Shown here: piece by piece, positions 8,743 to 19,000 of the stretch
Position numbering within the stretch: the first letter of the stretch is position 1
Layout of the letters: each line of letters starts with the position of its first letter
Source: an uncultured Pelagibacteraceae bacterium
GTDB taxonomy: Bacteria > Pseudomonadota > Alphaproteobacteria > Pelagibacterales > Pelagibacteraceae
Assembly (NCBI GenBank): GCA_902521675.1
Contig: CABYSP010000007.1
Location: 1 to 62,380 of the forward strand
Length of the DNA: 62,380 nt
Direction: 5' to 3'
Notes under the pieces: generated by a model
Seen by the model: only the letters and a program-made list of their open reading frames with translations
Told to the model about the DNA's origin: nothing
Databases searched by the model: none
Program-made: the position numbers and the translations under genes

Positions 8743-9178
8743 CAGCCTCTCTTATTTGATTGTTAAAATCTAAAATTAAATATTTACCATCCTCTTTTTT
8801 GAAAATAGCTTCTGTAAGTCTAAGATCTATAAATTGATTTTTTCCTAAATATTGACCTAATGTTAAAGTGATTGCCTCACCAGCTGAACTTACAACAGAA
8901 ATATAGCTATGATCTTTTCCAGAAATTAAACCTGCAAGTTTAAAATTATATAAACTCATTTCATCTTCTTGTTCATCTTCTGGTATACCTGCTGTTGAAC
9001 TAGTTCCTTCATTCCCTGCGAAAGGATCGTTTAGTGGAACCTCATCCTCATCAACTAATTCTTTTGTGATTTCCTTTACCTGCTCTACAAGCTCTTCTTT
9101 TTTATCGTGATTATCTGCCAAAGCCACATTGGCAAACATCATTATAATTAAAACCAATAAAATTTTAAAAAAATTCAT
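8732..9178 (-). CDS. pilP: Pilus assembly periplasmic protein, PilP/MshK-like
   Basis: 148 residues with a cleavable signal peptide (about 1-21, ending NVALA) and no lipobox, unlike classical PilP. An acidic, Pro/Ser-rich linker with a DPF motif leads to a small beta domain (about 75-145) with the pattern FKLAGLISG...SVVSSAGEAITLTLGQYLG, as in PilP/GspC homology regions. It would link the PilN-PilO inner-membrane complex to the secretin. It overlaps the secretin gene by 11 bp and pilO by 14 bp. The assignment rests mainly on this position and the short beta domain. Confidence 0.75.
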   Translation of the reverse strand: MNFFKILLVLIIMMFANVALADNHDKKEELVEQVKEITKELVDEDEVPLNDPFAGNEGTSSTAGIPEDEQEDEMSLYNFKLAGLISGKDHSYISVVSSAGEAITLTLGQYLGKNQFIDLRLTEAIFKKEDGKYLILDFNNQIREADDY

Positions 9179-9806
9179 TTGGTAATCCTACTATTGTTAA
9201 CTCTCCTGTAGCGATTATCGCTCCAGTTGAATCGTTTTGTACTATACTTATGGTCTCTTTGTCAAAGTTAAGCATTTTCTTTTGCTTAGATACTGCTCTT
9301 TTGAACTTTATATAGCCAAGAAACTTACCTTTTATCTCATAATCTACAGGTATCTTGTAATAAGAGATCATTTCTTTTGTAATTAGATTTTCAGCTTGTT
9401 GTGCAATTCCTTCTTTTAAAACAGGGATTGCTTTTTTCTTTTCAATTTTTGAAATAACCAATCCATTCACACCAGCATGTCTACTAAGACTTTGATATAA
9501 ATCTTCAACTTCTGCCTTCGAGTGAAATAAAGTAGAACTTTCATCAAATTCTGGTCTAAGCTTTTTAATTTTTGCTTTAAATTGAATTATTTCATTTTCA
9601 AATTGTGAAATTTCGTTTTGTTTTAATAGTTTATCTTCATATTTAACTTTTCGCTCTTTAACCATTGGGTTAAGTATTGCGTAATAAATGATTAGAAATA
9701 AAATAATTGCTCCAAATCCAATTCCAAATTTTATTAGTGTTTTTTTATCAGCAGCTCCTGTGAACTTAGCTTTAAGATCTGACATTGTTATATTTTTAAG
9801 GTCCAT
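9165..9806 (-). CDS. pilO: Pilus alignment complex protein PilO
   Basis: 213 residues: a short cytoplasmic N-terminus, one membrane helix at about 29-47 (GIGFGAIILFLIIYYAIL), a coiled-coil stretch at about 52-95, and a ferredoxin-like domain with the pattern LITKEMISYYKIPVDYEIKG. This is the usual PilO/MshJ layout. It forms a dimer with PilN at the periplasmic face of the inner membrane. It shares one base with the end of the pilMN fusion gene and overlaps pilP. Confidence 0.88.
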   Translation of the reverse strand: MDLKNITMSDLKAKFTGAADKKTLIKFGIGFGAIILFLIIYYAILNPMVKERKVKYEDKLLKQNEISQFENEIIQFKAKIKKLRPEFDESSTLFHSKAEVEDLYQSLSRHAGVNGLVISKIEKKKAIPVLKEGIAQQAENLITKEMISYYKIPVDYEIKGKFLGYIKFKRAVSKQKKMLNFDKETISIVQNDSTGAIIATGELTIVGLPNEFF

Positions 9807-11512
9807 TAAGTGCTCTCCAATATACAGGCTATTCTAAAGCCTTTCATTTGTTGTGTCCCCTGTTCACCTCCTGGAAGAATCATACTTGCCAAAGACGCTT
9901 GGGAAATAAGTTTTTTATTATTCAAATTACTAATTAATTTAAGAATGTCTTGATCGCTAAATGCGGACCCTTCAATAATTATTTGATCTACACCATTATA
10001 TTCAATGGATTTAAATTTAACTCTTTTAGGTACAGCAGAAGCAATTTGTGCAAGGACTCTAAAACTTACAGTTTTATTTGACTTTATTGACTTGCTGAGT
10101 TTAAGAGATTTTAAAATTACTCCTATTTCTTTAGCATATTTATTTTTTTCTAATGTTTTAAGTTCATGTTCCTGAACTATCTGATCATAGTCAACGATTT
10201 TTTTATTTAATTCTGTAATTTGCCAAAAAGAAAATCCAAATAAAGCTATATAAATTATAGCAACAATTCCAACAACTCCTTTAAAAGCAAAACTTGAAAC
10301 GGCTTTTGCTTTTTTCTGTGCGATCATGTTATCTCTGTTGGGAAGAAGATTTATATTTTTAACAGCTGTTACAAATTTATAATAACCAAACACATCTAAT
10401 TTTCTAAAAGCTAAACCCATAACAGTAGAAAAATAAGATCGATTTTTCATATTGATTTCATTTTCAAGTTGAGCAGGAACTTTAATTCCATCAAAAGGAT
10501 CAAAAAGTTGATAACCTGTGTTAGTCATATTTTTTCTAAAGCTTCCTAAATATTCTTCAACATTAGGTAAGTTTGAAGTTACTCTTAAGTTTCGAATTCT
10601 TTTTTCATATTTTGTTTCAAAATCTTGGATGGCTTGTTTAACTTGCGTCATATATCTTCTAACTAACGCATCCATTTCTTCTTGATTGTTGCTTTCCTCT
10701 AAAGTTTTTCTATCTTGGCTTCTAATAAATATATCTGTTATGATTGGATTATTTTCATATAAAATCATCACATAGTTTTCATCTAAACCAAATTCTAAAA
10801 CGGCAGTTAAATTACTTTCTTCAATTGAACCAGCTATTTGATTGATTTGGTCTACAGCAGATTTTAATGCAAAACATTTTACATCTATGATAACTGCGTT
10901 TAATCCACCTTTCTTAATTATGTCAGTATAATTATTTATATCTGAAAGCTTTGAAGCAACGAATAAAATATCCATTGTATTTCCAGTAGTGTCTCTATTT
11001 ATAACTTGATGAAAAATAGAATAATCAGCTAAATTATCTGTTAACTGAACTAGGTTTTCCCACAATGAATCAGATTCAATTGCTGTTTTTAATTCTTCGT
11101 CTGTCATTAATGGAGCAGTCACAACTCTTATAATTGCACTAGTAACAGGTATCGCTATTGCTGCGTTTGTTGTATTTATTTTTAATTTTTGTAAAGCAAT
11201 TTTCAACTCATCAGCAACTTTATCTGGATTTTCTAATACCGTTCCTCCTGAAGGAATTCCATCAAACTTATGAACATGAAATTTATCTAAAACCCATTGA
11301 TTAGACTTATTGTTTGAGACTTGAGATAATCTTATTTCATTAGGTGTGAGCTCTACACCGATTATTTCCTCTCCTTTAGCAGTAGATTTTCCTAATCTGT
11401 TTTTTAGAAACTTGCTAAAGAAACTCTCTTTTTTATTCCCTGCTTCTGGTTTTGGAACAGGTGCATCGCTTTTTACTTTTTTCTTAAAAAGATTTGCAAA
11501 AGGATTTTTCAT
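9806..11512 (-). CDS. pilMN: Fused PilM-PilN pilus assembly protein
   Basis: 568 residues that join two proteins which are usually separate. After a lysine-rich N-terminal tail, residues about 50-370 are PilM-like, an actin/FtsA-type ATPase fold (GVELTPNEIRLSQV, a second subdomain with AVLEFGLDENYVMIL). The motif INLLPNR at 387-393 is the conserved N-terminus of PilN that normally docks into PilM. A membrane helix (about 404-424) and the PilN periplasmic coiled coil and ferredoxin-like domain follow. The fusion would enforce 1:1 PilM:PilN. MshI of MSHA systems is a comparable arrangement. First gene of the minus operon, divergent from pilT across 121 bp. Confidence 0.9.
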   Translation of the reverse strand: MKNPFANLFKKKVKSDAPVPKPEAGNKKESFFSKFLKNRLGKSTAKGEEIIGVELTPNEIRLSQVSNNKSNQWVLDKFHVHKFDGIPSGGTVLENPDKVADELKIALQKLKINTTNAAIAIPVTSAIIRVVTAPLMTDEELKTAIESDSLWENLVQLTDNLADYSIFHQVINRDTTGNTMDILFVASKLSDINNYTDIIKKGGLNAVIIDVKCFALKSAVDQINQIAGSIEESNLTAVLEFGLDENYVMILYENNPIITDIFIRSQDRKTLEESNNQEEMDALVRRYMTQVKQAIQDFETKYEKRIRNLRVTSNLPNVEEYLGSFRKNMTNTGYQLFDPFDGIKVPAQLENEINMKNRSYFSTVMGLAFRKLDVFGYYKFVTAVKNINLLPNRDNMIAQKKAKAVSSFAFKGVVGIVAIIYIALFGFSFWQITELNKKIVDYDQIVQEHELKTLEKNKYAKEIGVILKSLKLSKSIKSNKTVSFRVLAQIASAVPKRVKFKSIEYNGVDQIIIEGSAFSDQDILKLISNLNNKKLISQASLASMILPGGEQGTQQMKGFRIACILEST

Positions 11513-11633
11513 AATTAGCTCTCAGTTTAGCTTATACTCAACTTTTACTAGAATAAAAATAAATTTTAATCAAAATGGGTTTTTATGAGAAATAAAGTGA
11601 CAAAAAATGCTGAATTTATATTATTAGTCCATC

Positions 11634-12650
11634 ATGTTTGAAAAATTAGAAGATCTTGCAAAAAATAATAAAAAAATATCAGACTTTCACATTAGAGCTG
11701 GTTCACCTCTAGCTTACAGAGCAACAGGTGAAATTATAAAAGTTCAAGAGGTGATGGTCACAGCCCAAGATTTGAAAGATCTTTTATCAATGAATTGTAA
11801 TGAAGAAGAATTAGAAAAATTTGAACGAACTCATGAGCTTGATACAGCAGTAAATTTAAGTGGATTAAGGTTTAGAGCAAACTTTTATAAAACAATTAAT
11901 GGGCCTGCCTGTGTTTGTAGAAGAGTTGAGAGTAAAATTCCTGATATGGATCAATTTAATTTACCGCAAGCTCTTTATGATATTGTAGACTTTCATAAAG
12001 GTTTAGTTTTAGTAACTGGCCCAACTGGATCAGGTAAATCAACAACTCTTGCTGCAATTGTAAATGAAATAAATAAAACAAGAACTTCAAATATCATTAC
12101 TGTAGAAGATCCAGTTGAATTTATTCATACTGATAATCAAAGTATTGTCTCTCATCGAGAAGTAGGAAAACAAACTCAGTCTTTTGCTGCGGCTTTAAAA
12201 GCTGCTTTGAGAGAAGATCCTGATGTAATTTTAGTTGGGGAGATGAGAGATTTAGAAACAATTAGTTTGGCACTTACTGCAGCTGAAACAGGACATTTGG
12301 TTTTTGGAACATTGCACACGAGTGGTGCACCGAGTACAATTAATAGAATTATTGATGTCTTTCCCCCTGAGCAACAAGAACAAATTCGTGCACAAATTTC
12401 AACTTCATTAAAAATGGTAGTAACACAAAGATTGTTAAAAACTAAAGATGGTCAAGGACGTGTAGGTGCGTTTGAAATAATGAAATGTACTCCACCAATT
12501 CAAAACTTAATCCGTGAAGCTAAAATTCACCAAATTCCTAGTATCATGCAAACTGCTGTTAGAGATGGTATGATAACAATGGATAAATCTTTAGAAGAAT
12601 TGGTTAAGTCAGGAAAAATAGATCCAGGTGCAGCAAAAGCAGGACATTAA
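11634..12650 (+). CDS. pilT: Type IV pilus retraction ATPase PilT
   Basis: 338 residues, typical for PilT. N-terminal PAS-like domain, then Walker A GPTGSGKST at 129-137, Walker B region DPDVILVGEMRDLETI and His box TGHLVFGTLHTSGAPST. The zinc cysteines of PilB are absent, and the C-terminal AIRDG-like motif reads TAVRDGMITMDKS, both marks of retraction motors. Its presence implies retractile pili, hence twitching, surface contact or DNA uptake. It opens the plus-strand minor-pilin operon: the fimT start lies 23 bases inside its 3' end. Confidence 0.95.
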   Translation: MFEKLEDLAKNNKKISDFHIRAGSPLAYRATGEIIKVQEVMVTAQDLKDLLSMNCNEEELEKFERTHELDTAVNLSGLRFRANFYKTINGPACVCRRVESKIPDMDQFNLPQALYDIVDFHKGLVLVTGPTGSGKSTTLAAIVNEINKTRTSNIITVEDPVEFIHTDNQSIVSHREVGKQTQSFAAALKAALREDPDVILVGEMRDLETISLALTAAETGHLVFGTLHTSGAPSTINRIIDVFPPEQQEQIRAQISTSLKMVVTQRLLKTKDGQGRVGAFEIMKCTPPIQNLIREAKIHQIPSIMQTAVRDGMITMDKSLEELVKSGKIDPGAAKAGH

Positions 12651-13281
12651 AGGTTTTACTATTCTAGAACTACTAGTTGTTATTACAATTGTAGCAGTGG
12701 TATCTGCTGTAGGTTATCCAAACTTTATGGATTGGCGAAAAGATCGTGAGATTAGAGGATCAATGGAAAAAGTTTCTTCAATGTTAAGATCAATAAATAC
12801 ACAAGCTCAAAGAGGAAATTATGCAGTAGTTCAATTTATGGTTAAACCATCTGGAACATCTACAGAATTTTTTTCAAAAGGAATGTCAAAAAGTACAGAG
12901 TCAACTATAGCAAACTCTTCAGGTCAGAATGTTACATGCCAAATTGTAAATTCAGGCTACTGGACAAATCACCAAGTTGAATATTCAAAATACGATGTTT
13001 CTACAAATATAAATAATAACGGTGCTGTTTGTTTTTCAAAAGATACAAGATATTTTTTAAAAGAGGGAAAATTATCTAAACAATTAAATGTTTCGATCGA
13101 AGGAAGATTAACAAACAATTATATAATTATTTGTACAACAGAAAATGCTAACAAATCTGGTGGAAAATGTGCCACAACCCAAGCTGATGGATTGGAAAAA
13201 CCTGCATACTTGGTAGAGTGGAATAGATTTGGTAATATAAGTAAATTTAAATGGGGTGGAAGTGCTTGGAATAGATTGTAA
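12628..13281 (+). CDS. fimT: Minor prepilin, FimT/FimU/GspH-like
   Basis: 217 residues from a GTG start that lies inside the pilT 3' end. The leader MQQKQDIKG is followed by FTILELLVVITIVAVVSA, giving a prepilin cleavage after Gly9 and Glu at +5. The GspH/FimT-type body contains MDWRKDREIRGSMEKVSSML, as in the helix that follows the anchor, and four cysteines in the C-terminal half. Expected role: part of the priming minor-pilin complex with PilV, PilW, PilX and PilY1. No upstream ATG in frame gives a sensible leader, which supports the GTG. Confidence 0.85.
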   Translation: MQQKQDIKGFTILELLVVITIVAVVSAVGYPNFMDWRKDREIRGSMEKVSSMLRSINTQAQRGNYAVVQFMVKPSGTSTEFFSKGMSKSTESTIANSSGQNVTCQIVNSGYWTNHQVEYSKYDVSTNINNNGAVCFSKDTRYFLKEGKLSKQLNVSIEGRLTNNYIIICTTENANKSGGKCATTQADGLEKPAYLVEWNRFGNISKFKWGGSAWNRL

Positions 13282-13864
13282 AAAATCTGAAAAAGGAATG
13301 ACTTTATTAGAGGCTTTAGTCTCTACAGCAATCATTGGTATTGGCTTTGTTGCTGTGTTTCAGATGGTTCAGTATTCTGTGAGATCAATCGATATTTCTG
13401 GTGAGCGAACAAAAGCAACTTTTTTAACAGGTATGGTTGCAGAAGATTTAATTTCTGAAAAACACTCAAATTCTCCAACAACGGACGTTAAATTTATGGA
13501 TTATTTACTTGCTAATAAGAATACCTCAAAAACATCTTGGAATATGGGTAGCTGTTCATCAGGAACGACGACTACTGGAACTTTTACTAATGCTGCACAA
13601 AATAAATTTAAAAAATGGGATGATCGTTTCTCAACAAGAAGATTAAAATGCGCGGGTGGAAATACCACCTCAGATACAAAGTTTTTAAAAGTTTATGATA
13701 TTTGTAATAATAGAGCCTCAGGAAACAATTGTACTTATAATAATACTCAAAGATATGGCAACACAGGTATCTATGAAAAATGGTATCTTGGTAAAATGGA
13801 AGTAAATGTTAGTACAGGTTCTAATAAACCAAAGAAAAAATATTTATATTTTCAAATTCATTAA
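13256..13864 (+). CDS. pilV: Minor prepilin, PilV-like
   Basis: 202 residues from a GTG codon overlapping fimT by 26 bp; a second GTG two codons on is equally possible. Leader ends EKG, cleavage after Gly14, mature protein begins MTLLEALVSTAIIGIGFVA with Glu at +5, as in PilV/GspI families. The body has six cysteines, four of them clustered between about residues 138 and 162. Translationally coupled to both neighbours (it ends on the base where pilW begins). Confidence 0.85.
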   Translation: MEVLGIDCKKSEKGMTLLEALVSTAIIGIGFVAVFQMVQYSVRSIDISGERTKATFLTGMVAEDLISEKHSNSPTTDVKFMDYLLANKNTSKTSWNMGSCSSGTTTTGTFTNAAQNKFKKWDDRFSTRRLKCAGGNTTSDTKFLKVYDICNNRASGNNCTYNNTQRYGNTGIYEKWYLGKMEVNVSTGSNKPKKKYLYFQIH

Positions 13865-14703
13865 TGAAAAAAAAACTTAGTTCAATTGCTGGAGTTACTT
13901 TAATAGAAATTTTAATTGGAATATTAATTTCTGTTGTGATGATGGCAGCGATGTTTACTTCTTATCAAGTTGTAAATAACACTTACTCTCAAGTTGCCGA
14001 TCGAGCAAAAATTTCAACTGCAGGAAGAGATGTGGTTGGAATGATGTTAAGAGATATCAGGAACGCTGGATTTAAATATTTTAATGATAATATAAAAACT
14101 TCAAATGAACACTCACCAATTATAATTACCAAAAGCTCAAATTTTAATACAGCATGTGATAAATTAGAAATAGTTTATGGTGATGTAAATTATAACAGTA
14201 GCAGAACACCAAGATATATTTTTGAGAGATATAAAATTACTTATGAATGTAAAGCATCAAAATTACCTGATAAGTCAGCTCAACCACTACCAGGTAATAA
14301 GTTTCCACCCATTAAAGCATTTGCACTTTATAAATCTAAAGTAGGATGGAATTCAACATCGAATAAATGGGATGATCCATCAACAGATGGAAATTCAAAA
14401 ACCTATGGAGAAGAAATTGTTTTAGATTATGTGTCAGACTTAGTTTTTAATCCTATTGATGATAAAGGATTATTAATTAATCCACCTCCTACTCCAACGA
14501 ATGCTACTAAAGATAAATTATATTCAATTAAAACAATTGATGTTGCTTTAACAGTTAGATCATCAAAACCTTTTTTTAGAAATGCAAAATTAAGAAAAGT
14601 ATTAGCAATGATGGATGGTTCGAGAACAAAATCAAATACTGATAAATTTTTAAGAGAGTCAATTATTGTTTCAGCTCATGCAAGAAATCTGGGATTACAA
14701 TGA
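13864..14703 (+). CDS. pilW: Minor prepilin, PilW-like
   Basis: 279 residues. Leader MKKKLSSIAG, then VTLIEILIGILISVVMMAA with Glu at +5; cleavage after Gly10 with Val instead of Phe at +1, as often in PilW/GspJ. The stretch DRAKISTAGRDVVGMMLRDIRNAGF is the usual PilW segment after the anchor helix (here quoted only by its position, about 55-80, key residues R-D-I-R-N-A-G-F). The start shares a base with the pilV stop; the stop overlaps the pilX start as ATGA. Confidence 0.87.
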   Translation: MKKKLSSIAGVTLIEILIGILISVVMMAAMFTSYQVVNNTYSQVADRAKISTAGRDVVGMMLRDIRNAGFKYFNDNIKTSNEHSPIIITKSSNFNTACDKLEIVYGDVNYNSSRTPRYIFERYKITYECKASKLPDKSAQPLPGNKFPPIKAFALYKSKVGWNSTSNKWDDPSTDGNSKTYGEEIVLDYVSDLVFNPIDDKGLLINPPPTPTNATKDKLYSIKTIDVALTVRSSKPFFRNAKLRKVLAMMDGSRTKSNTDKFLRESIIVSAHARNLGLQ

Positions 14704-15419
14704 AAAATAAAAACGAAAGAGGTTTTGCTTTAGTCTTATCATTAGTTTTAATGTTAGCAATGTCATTAATGGGTGGTGCATTGATTGTAATTTCTGCTGG
14801 TGACCATAAGAGTAATAATAATAGTGATGAATACCAACAAACATTTTATGTTGCTGAAACTGCATTGATAGAAGGTGAAAAATATGTTCTTGATCGATTT
14901 TTAGGACCATGGAACACAGCAACACATAAACGAGATACTTCAGCAAGAAGTTTGCCTGCAAATCAGACAGCCGTATTTAATGGAACTTTGACTAGAAAAA
15001 ATTATCAACCAAGTGATTCTTTTTATTTTAATACTAACCAAAGTTGTTACAACAGTTTTAGAGATATAGATAAAACTAATCTTAAAGTTGTTGCTGGTGA
15101 AAGTTGGAATTTTGGAGATGTCATTCGAGATAGTTTTCGAGGAGCAACTAAAGAGGAAAAACAAGAAGCTGAGACCTTAAAAGGTTATTATTATGAATAT
15201 TTTATCACAAGAATTGGTGCAGCCCCATTTAGAGGATACGGTTCTAGTATCAAAAAAAGTGCTACTGACACTGGAAATGATGGTATGGCATATAGAATTT
15301 ATGGTTGTGGTATTAAAGCTTTGGGTCATGGTTATAATAAAAGCAGAAATCAACATAATGTTAGTGGTTCGGAAACCATGATTGTCGCATTAGAAAGTAC
15401 AATTGTTCTTCCTAAGTAA
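14700..15419 (+). CDS. pilX: Minor pilin, PilX-like
   Basis: 239 residues. Leader MKNKNERG followed by FALVLSLVLMLAMSLMGG; no Glu at +5, which is usual for PilX. After the anchor comes the PilX_N-type segment (SNNNSDEYQQTFYVAETAL). Two cysteines, one near the middle (NQSCYNSF) and one late (IYGCGIKALG). The start is an ATGA overlap with pilW. In PilY1-bearing systems PilX is the last pilin-fold protein before PilY1 and takes part in its export, which fits the position here. Confidence 0.85.
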   Translation: MKNKNERGFALVLSLVLMLAMSLMGGALIVISAGDHKSNNNSDEYQQTFYVAETALIEGEKYVLDRFLGPWNTATHKRDTSARSLPANQTAVFNGTLTRKNYQPSDSFYFNTNQSCYNSFRDIDKTNLKVVAGESWNFGDVIRDSFRGATKEEKQEAETLKGYYYEYFITRIGAAPFRGYGSSIKKSATDTGNDGMAYRIYGCGIKALGHGYNKSRNQHNVSGSETMIVALESTIVLPK

Positions 15420-15500
15420 TAAGTGAACTAAAATGAGCAATAAATAATTTAAGTAAATTCTAATTTTGTCTATTATACTAAGAATTTAAATTTTTAATAA

Positions 15501-16052
15501 ATGAGAAATATTCTTAAAAGTTTATTTACACTCTTCATGTTTATTGCACCTGCTAACGCGGCATGTGATTTCATGATTAATATTGGTGATAAGGGAACAA
15601 AAATTTTTGAAAAAATTGCACCTCCGATGCCCATGTTTGAAGGTCAGTTTATGTTGCCAGTTCAAGCACCTGAGCTTTGTCCAAATGATAATTTAAATGA
15701 TATGATTGCTGTTGAGTATGTGTTTTTAGGTGAAACAGAAGAAACGGCAAATCTTGCTGCAATTAGAATTATTGCTTTAAATGATGGAGAGAATACTGAG
15801 TCTAATAAACTTACATTAATGAATTATGCAAAAAAAGTTTACGGAGATTTTGATACAGGACAAAATCCACAGATCTTTAATAATTTTTATGCATGGGAAA
15901 AAAATAATAAATTAATTATTTATAAAAGACTTTTAAACCCAGAAAATTTAATTGATGAAGAAATTTTTATTACTAATGATGAATATGATATGAAGTTAGG
16001 AGAATTTTATTACAAACTGGAACAAGAGGCAGAAGCGAAAGATGAAAGTTAA
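15501..16052 (+). CDS. Secreted protein of unknown function between pilX and pilY1
   Basis: 183 residues with a clear signal peptide (ending ANAAC near residue 21) and no recognised family. The mature part has two cysteines (Cys22 in ACDF and one in ELCPND), a proline-rich stretch PPMPMFEGQF and a long acidic C-terminal half ending in Glu/Ala/Asp/Lys. Its last 11 bases overlap pilY1, so it is translationally coupled to the tip adhesin. The 81-bp gap before it contains an AT-rich segment and could hold an internal promoter. Inference: a periplasmic chaperone or tip subunit for PilY1. Confidence 0.7.
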   Translation: MRNILKSLFTLFMFIAPANAACDFMINIGDKGTKIFEKIAPPMPMFEGQFMLPVQAPELCPNDNLNDMIAVEYVFLGETEETANLAAIRIIALNDGENTESNKLTLMNYAKKVYGDFDTGQNPQIFNNFYAWEKNNKLIIYKRLLNPENLIDEEIFITNDEYDMKLGEFYYKLEQEAEAKDES

Positions 16053-19000
16053 AATATTTATTTTAAAACTAATCTTTGCTTTGATTTTGTTTTCTCAAAA
16101 TTCATTTGCAAAAAACTTACCTCCTGGATCAGGGATTAGTGATGTTCCTGCAAATGTTTTAATTCTTCTAGATAAATCTGGAAGTATGGGGGCAAGAATG
16201 ATTAGTGGTTCAGGCTTTGCCTATCCTTTGACGGTTGCGGCAGATGCTAATGGAGACGTTTATGGTAGTCAGTATTGGAAATATGGAATAAAAAAATTAA
16301 CTTATGCAACTGGCGCTGTAGATAGTACTTTTGGAGCAAGTGGAATTTACAGAGGAGGTGGAAATTGTAGGTCTTATTACAATTATGCCCTAGCGGTACA
16401 TAATGGATTTTTGTATGTTGCAGCTTATCATTACGGTAGAATTTTTAGAATTAATTTAACAACAGGTGCCTGTGATTGGAATGTTTCGTTTCGTTATCCA
16501 AGACACTTATCTATTAAAAATAATATTTTAAATGCTATCAATGTTTACGGACAATCGTTTACTAGAAATCTAAGTACTAATACAAATATTAATTGTGGTT
16601 CAGGTTATGACACAAATATCAGATATAGCTTGCATGGAACCCATGATGCTTCGGGAAGTAATTTTTATGTACATCGGTTTAGATATCTGTACAGATATAC
16701 CGTAGATAATAATGGCTGTATAAGTAAAAGCCGAGCTAGTTCTATAAATAGAAGTCAATGGAGGTATGGTTTTGGGATGTCTGCCCATCCAACTGATGAT
16801 AATATATTATACGGTACAAGTTATTATGAACATGGGTTATATAAAGTAACTCTTAATGCAGCTAAAACTAGCGCAACTTATAGTAAGGTAGGTAGATGTT
16901 GTAATGGAAAATCTACAACTAGTAATGTTCGTATGCGGTACCCTAGAGGAACTTTTGTAGATAGTGTAAATAACAGAGTATTAGTTGCCGATTATTACAA
17001 AAATTCAATTCAAGCTTTTGATCTAAACCTTGGTTTTTTAAAAGAATTTGGTGGTTCTTCAGGAACAAGAATGACAGGTGCTCATGAAGCCATAAAAGCA
17101 ATTGTAACAGACTCTTCATTAACAGCAGGAGTAAATTTTGGATTTGGTTACTGGTCGTGGGATAATAGTGGGTCTGGTTTTAGATCTTGGTCTGGCAATA
17201 TAACTACTGGAACGGCTTCGCCTTGTACTAGTAGAGCCTGTATAAAAGTAAGAGCCCATAAACAAGGTGCATCAAGAATTAATCAAATAATCTCAAGTGT
17301 AAATCCCGGTGGAGGAACCAATGCTGATAATTGGGCAAAACAAGCAGAAGAATATTATTTGCACAGCACTTTATCTCCAATAGATAAAAATTTGTCTTGT
17401 CAGAATAGCTATGTTTTAGTTATAGGTGATGGAGATTGGTATAATCATAACCGTGCTGCTAGCAGAGTTTCAAAATTATTAAGCCAACATAAAATTAAAA
17501 CTTTCACTGTTGCTTATGGTGGTGGATTATCAAGCAATGGAATTAGAAACTTTAGAAGAATGGCTCAAGTAGGCGGTACTAATGATGTTATTATTGCTAA
17601 CACTACTGCTTCCTTAAAATCCCAACTCAAAGCTGCAATCTCGCAAATTATTGCATCTAAATTATCATTTACTGCACCTGCAATTACCGCAACCATTGAA
17701 AAAGGTGGATCATTATTCCAAGCACAATTTGACTATGTACAAAACAAAGAATGGCAAGGAACTTTGACTAGAACCGCTATTAGCTCAAGTGGTGTTATTG
17801 ATACGAATGACAAATCGAATTGGAGTGCGATTGATGTAATGCCAGCACCAGATGCTAGAAAAATTTGGAGTGAAGTTCCAGGAACAGATTATAAAACTAA
17901 CTATAATAATTTTGTTGATACAAACTGGAGTGAAATAAATGCGCTGTTTCAACAAACCAATAACGAAGTTTCAGGTTATCATAGTATATCTGATAATCCT
18001 GTTAATTCTCAAAGATGTAAAAATACTTCAGGAGTTGCTAACGGTACCGATGATGATATCAAAGGTTTAATAAACTTTGTTAGAGGTAAAGATTATTTTG
18101 ATTATGATGGTGATTGCAATTTAACAGAGACAAGGCCAAATCCACTTGGAGATATTTATCATTCCGAAATGGTAGTTGTGGGTGCACCAAGTGCTGAAAC
18201 GGCATTTGTTGGAACTAATCAAGAAGCTTATTATAGATCTATCAAAGGCTATGATGCTTGGGCTGCGTCAAAAGCAAATAGAAAAGAAATTATTTATGTT
18301 GGTGCAAACGATGGTATGTTGCATGCATTTAATTCTAAAACTGGAAAAGAAGAATGGGCATTTGTTCCTCCATTTGTTGCAAGTAATTTGCCAAATGTGG
18401 TGAATGTTAACTTAAATAGATCTGGTGTTGGTGGATCGAATGCTATTTATGGAGTTGATGGTTCTCCTGTAGTACATGATATGTATTTCAAAAGTGCATA
18501 TGATACCGCAAAAAAATGGCACACTATATTAATGATACCTTATGGAAGAGGTGGCCCTGGTTTTTCAGTGCTTGATGTAACAGATCCTGAAAAACCCTTA
18601 CATTTATATTCTGTTTATAATGATCACATTAAGCACAAAGTTCACGTAATCGATCACAACGGTAATCTTAATGATTATGATTATATTGCAACTTCATTCC
18701 CGTTAAGCACATTTACTGAAGCAATTGAAGTAACTGATAATGCGCAAAATAGTGTGGGAAGTGAAACGTGTGATGCAACTGCGAACAATAGATGTTTTAA
18801 ATCAAATAGATGGACACTACCTGCAGCTTTACAAAATGTATCAAAATCTGATTTAACGGTTCTTTTAGATGATAAAAATTACACAAATTTCACAATAGGA
18901 AAATACACCTCTGGTGCAAGAAATGGTCAAAGCTATATTCAATTTGGACAAACGATGACTTATTACGGATATGACCCTAATAATAATACATTAGCTAGTT

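Noticed and set aside
15474..15479. TATACT as a promoter before the 15501 gene
   Set aside because: Good -10 but no recognisable -35; AT-rich DNA gives many such matches.
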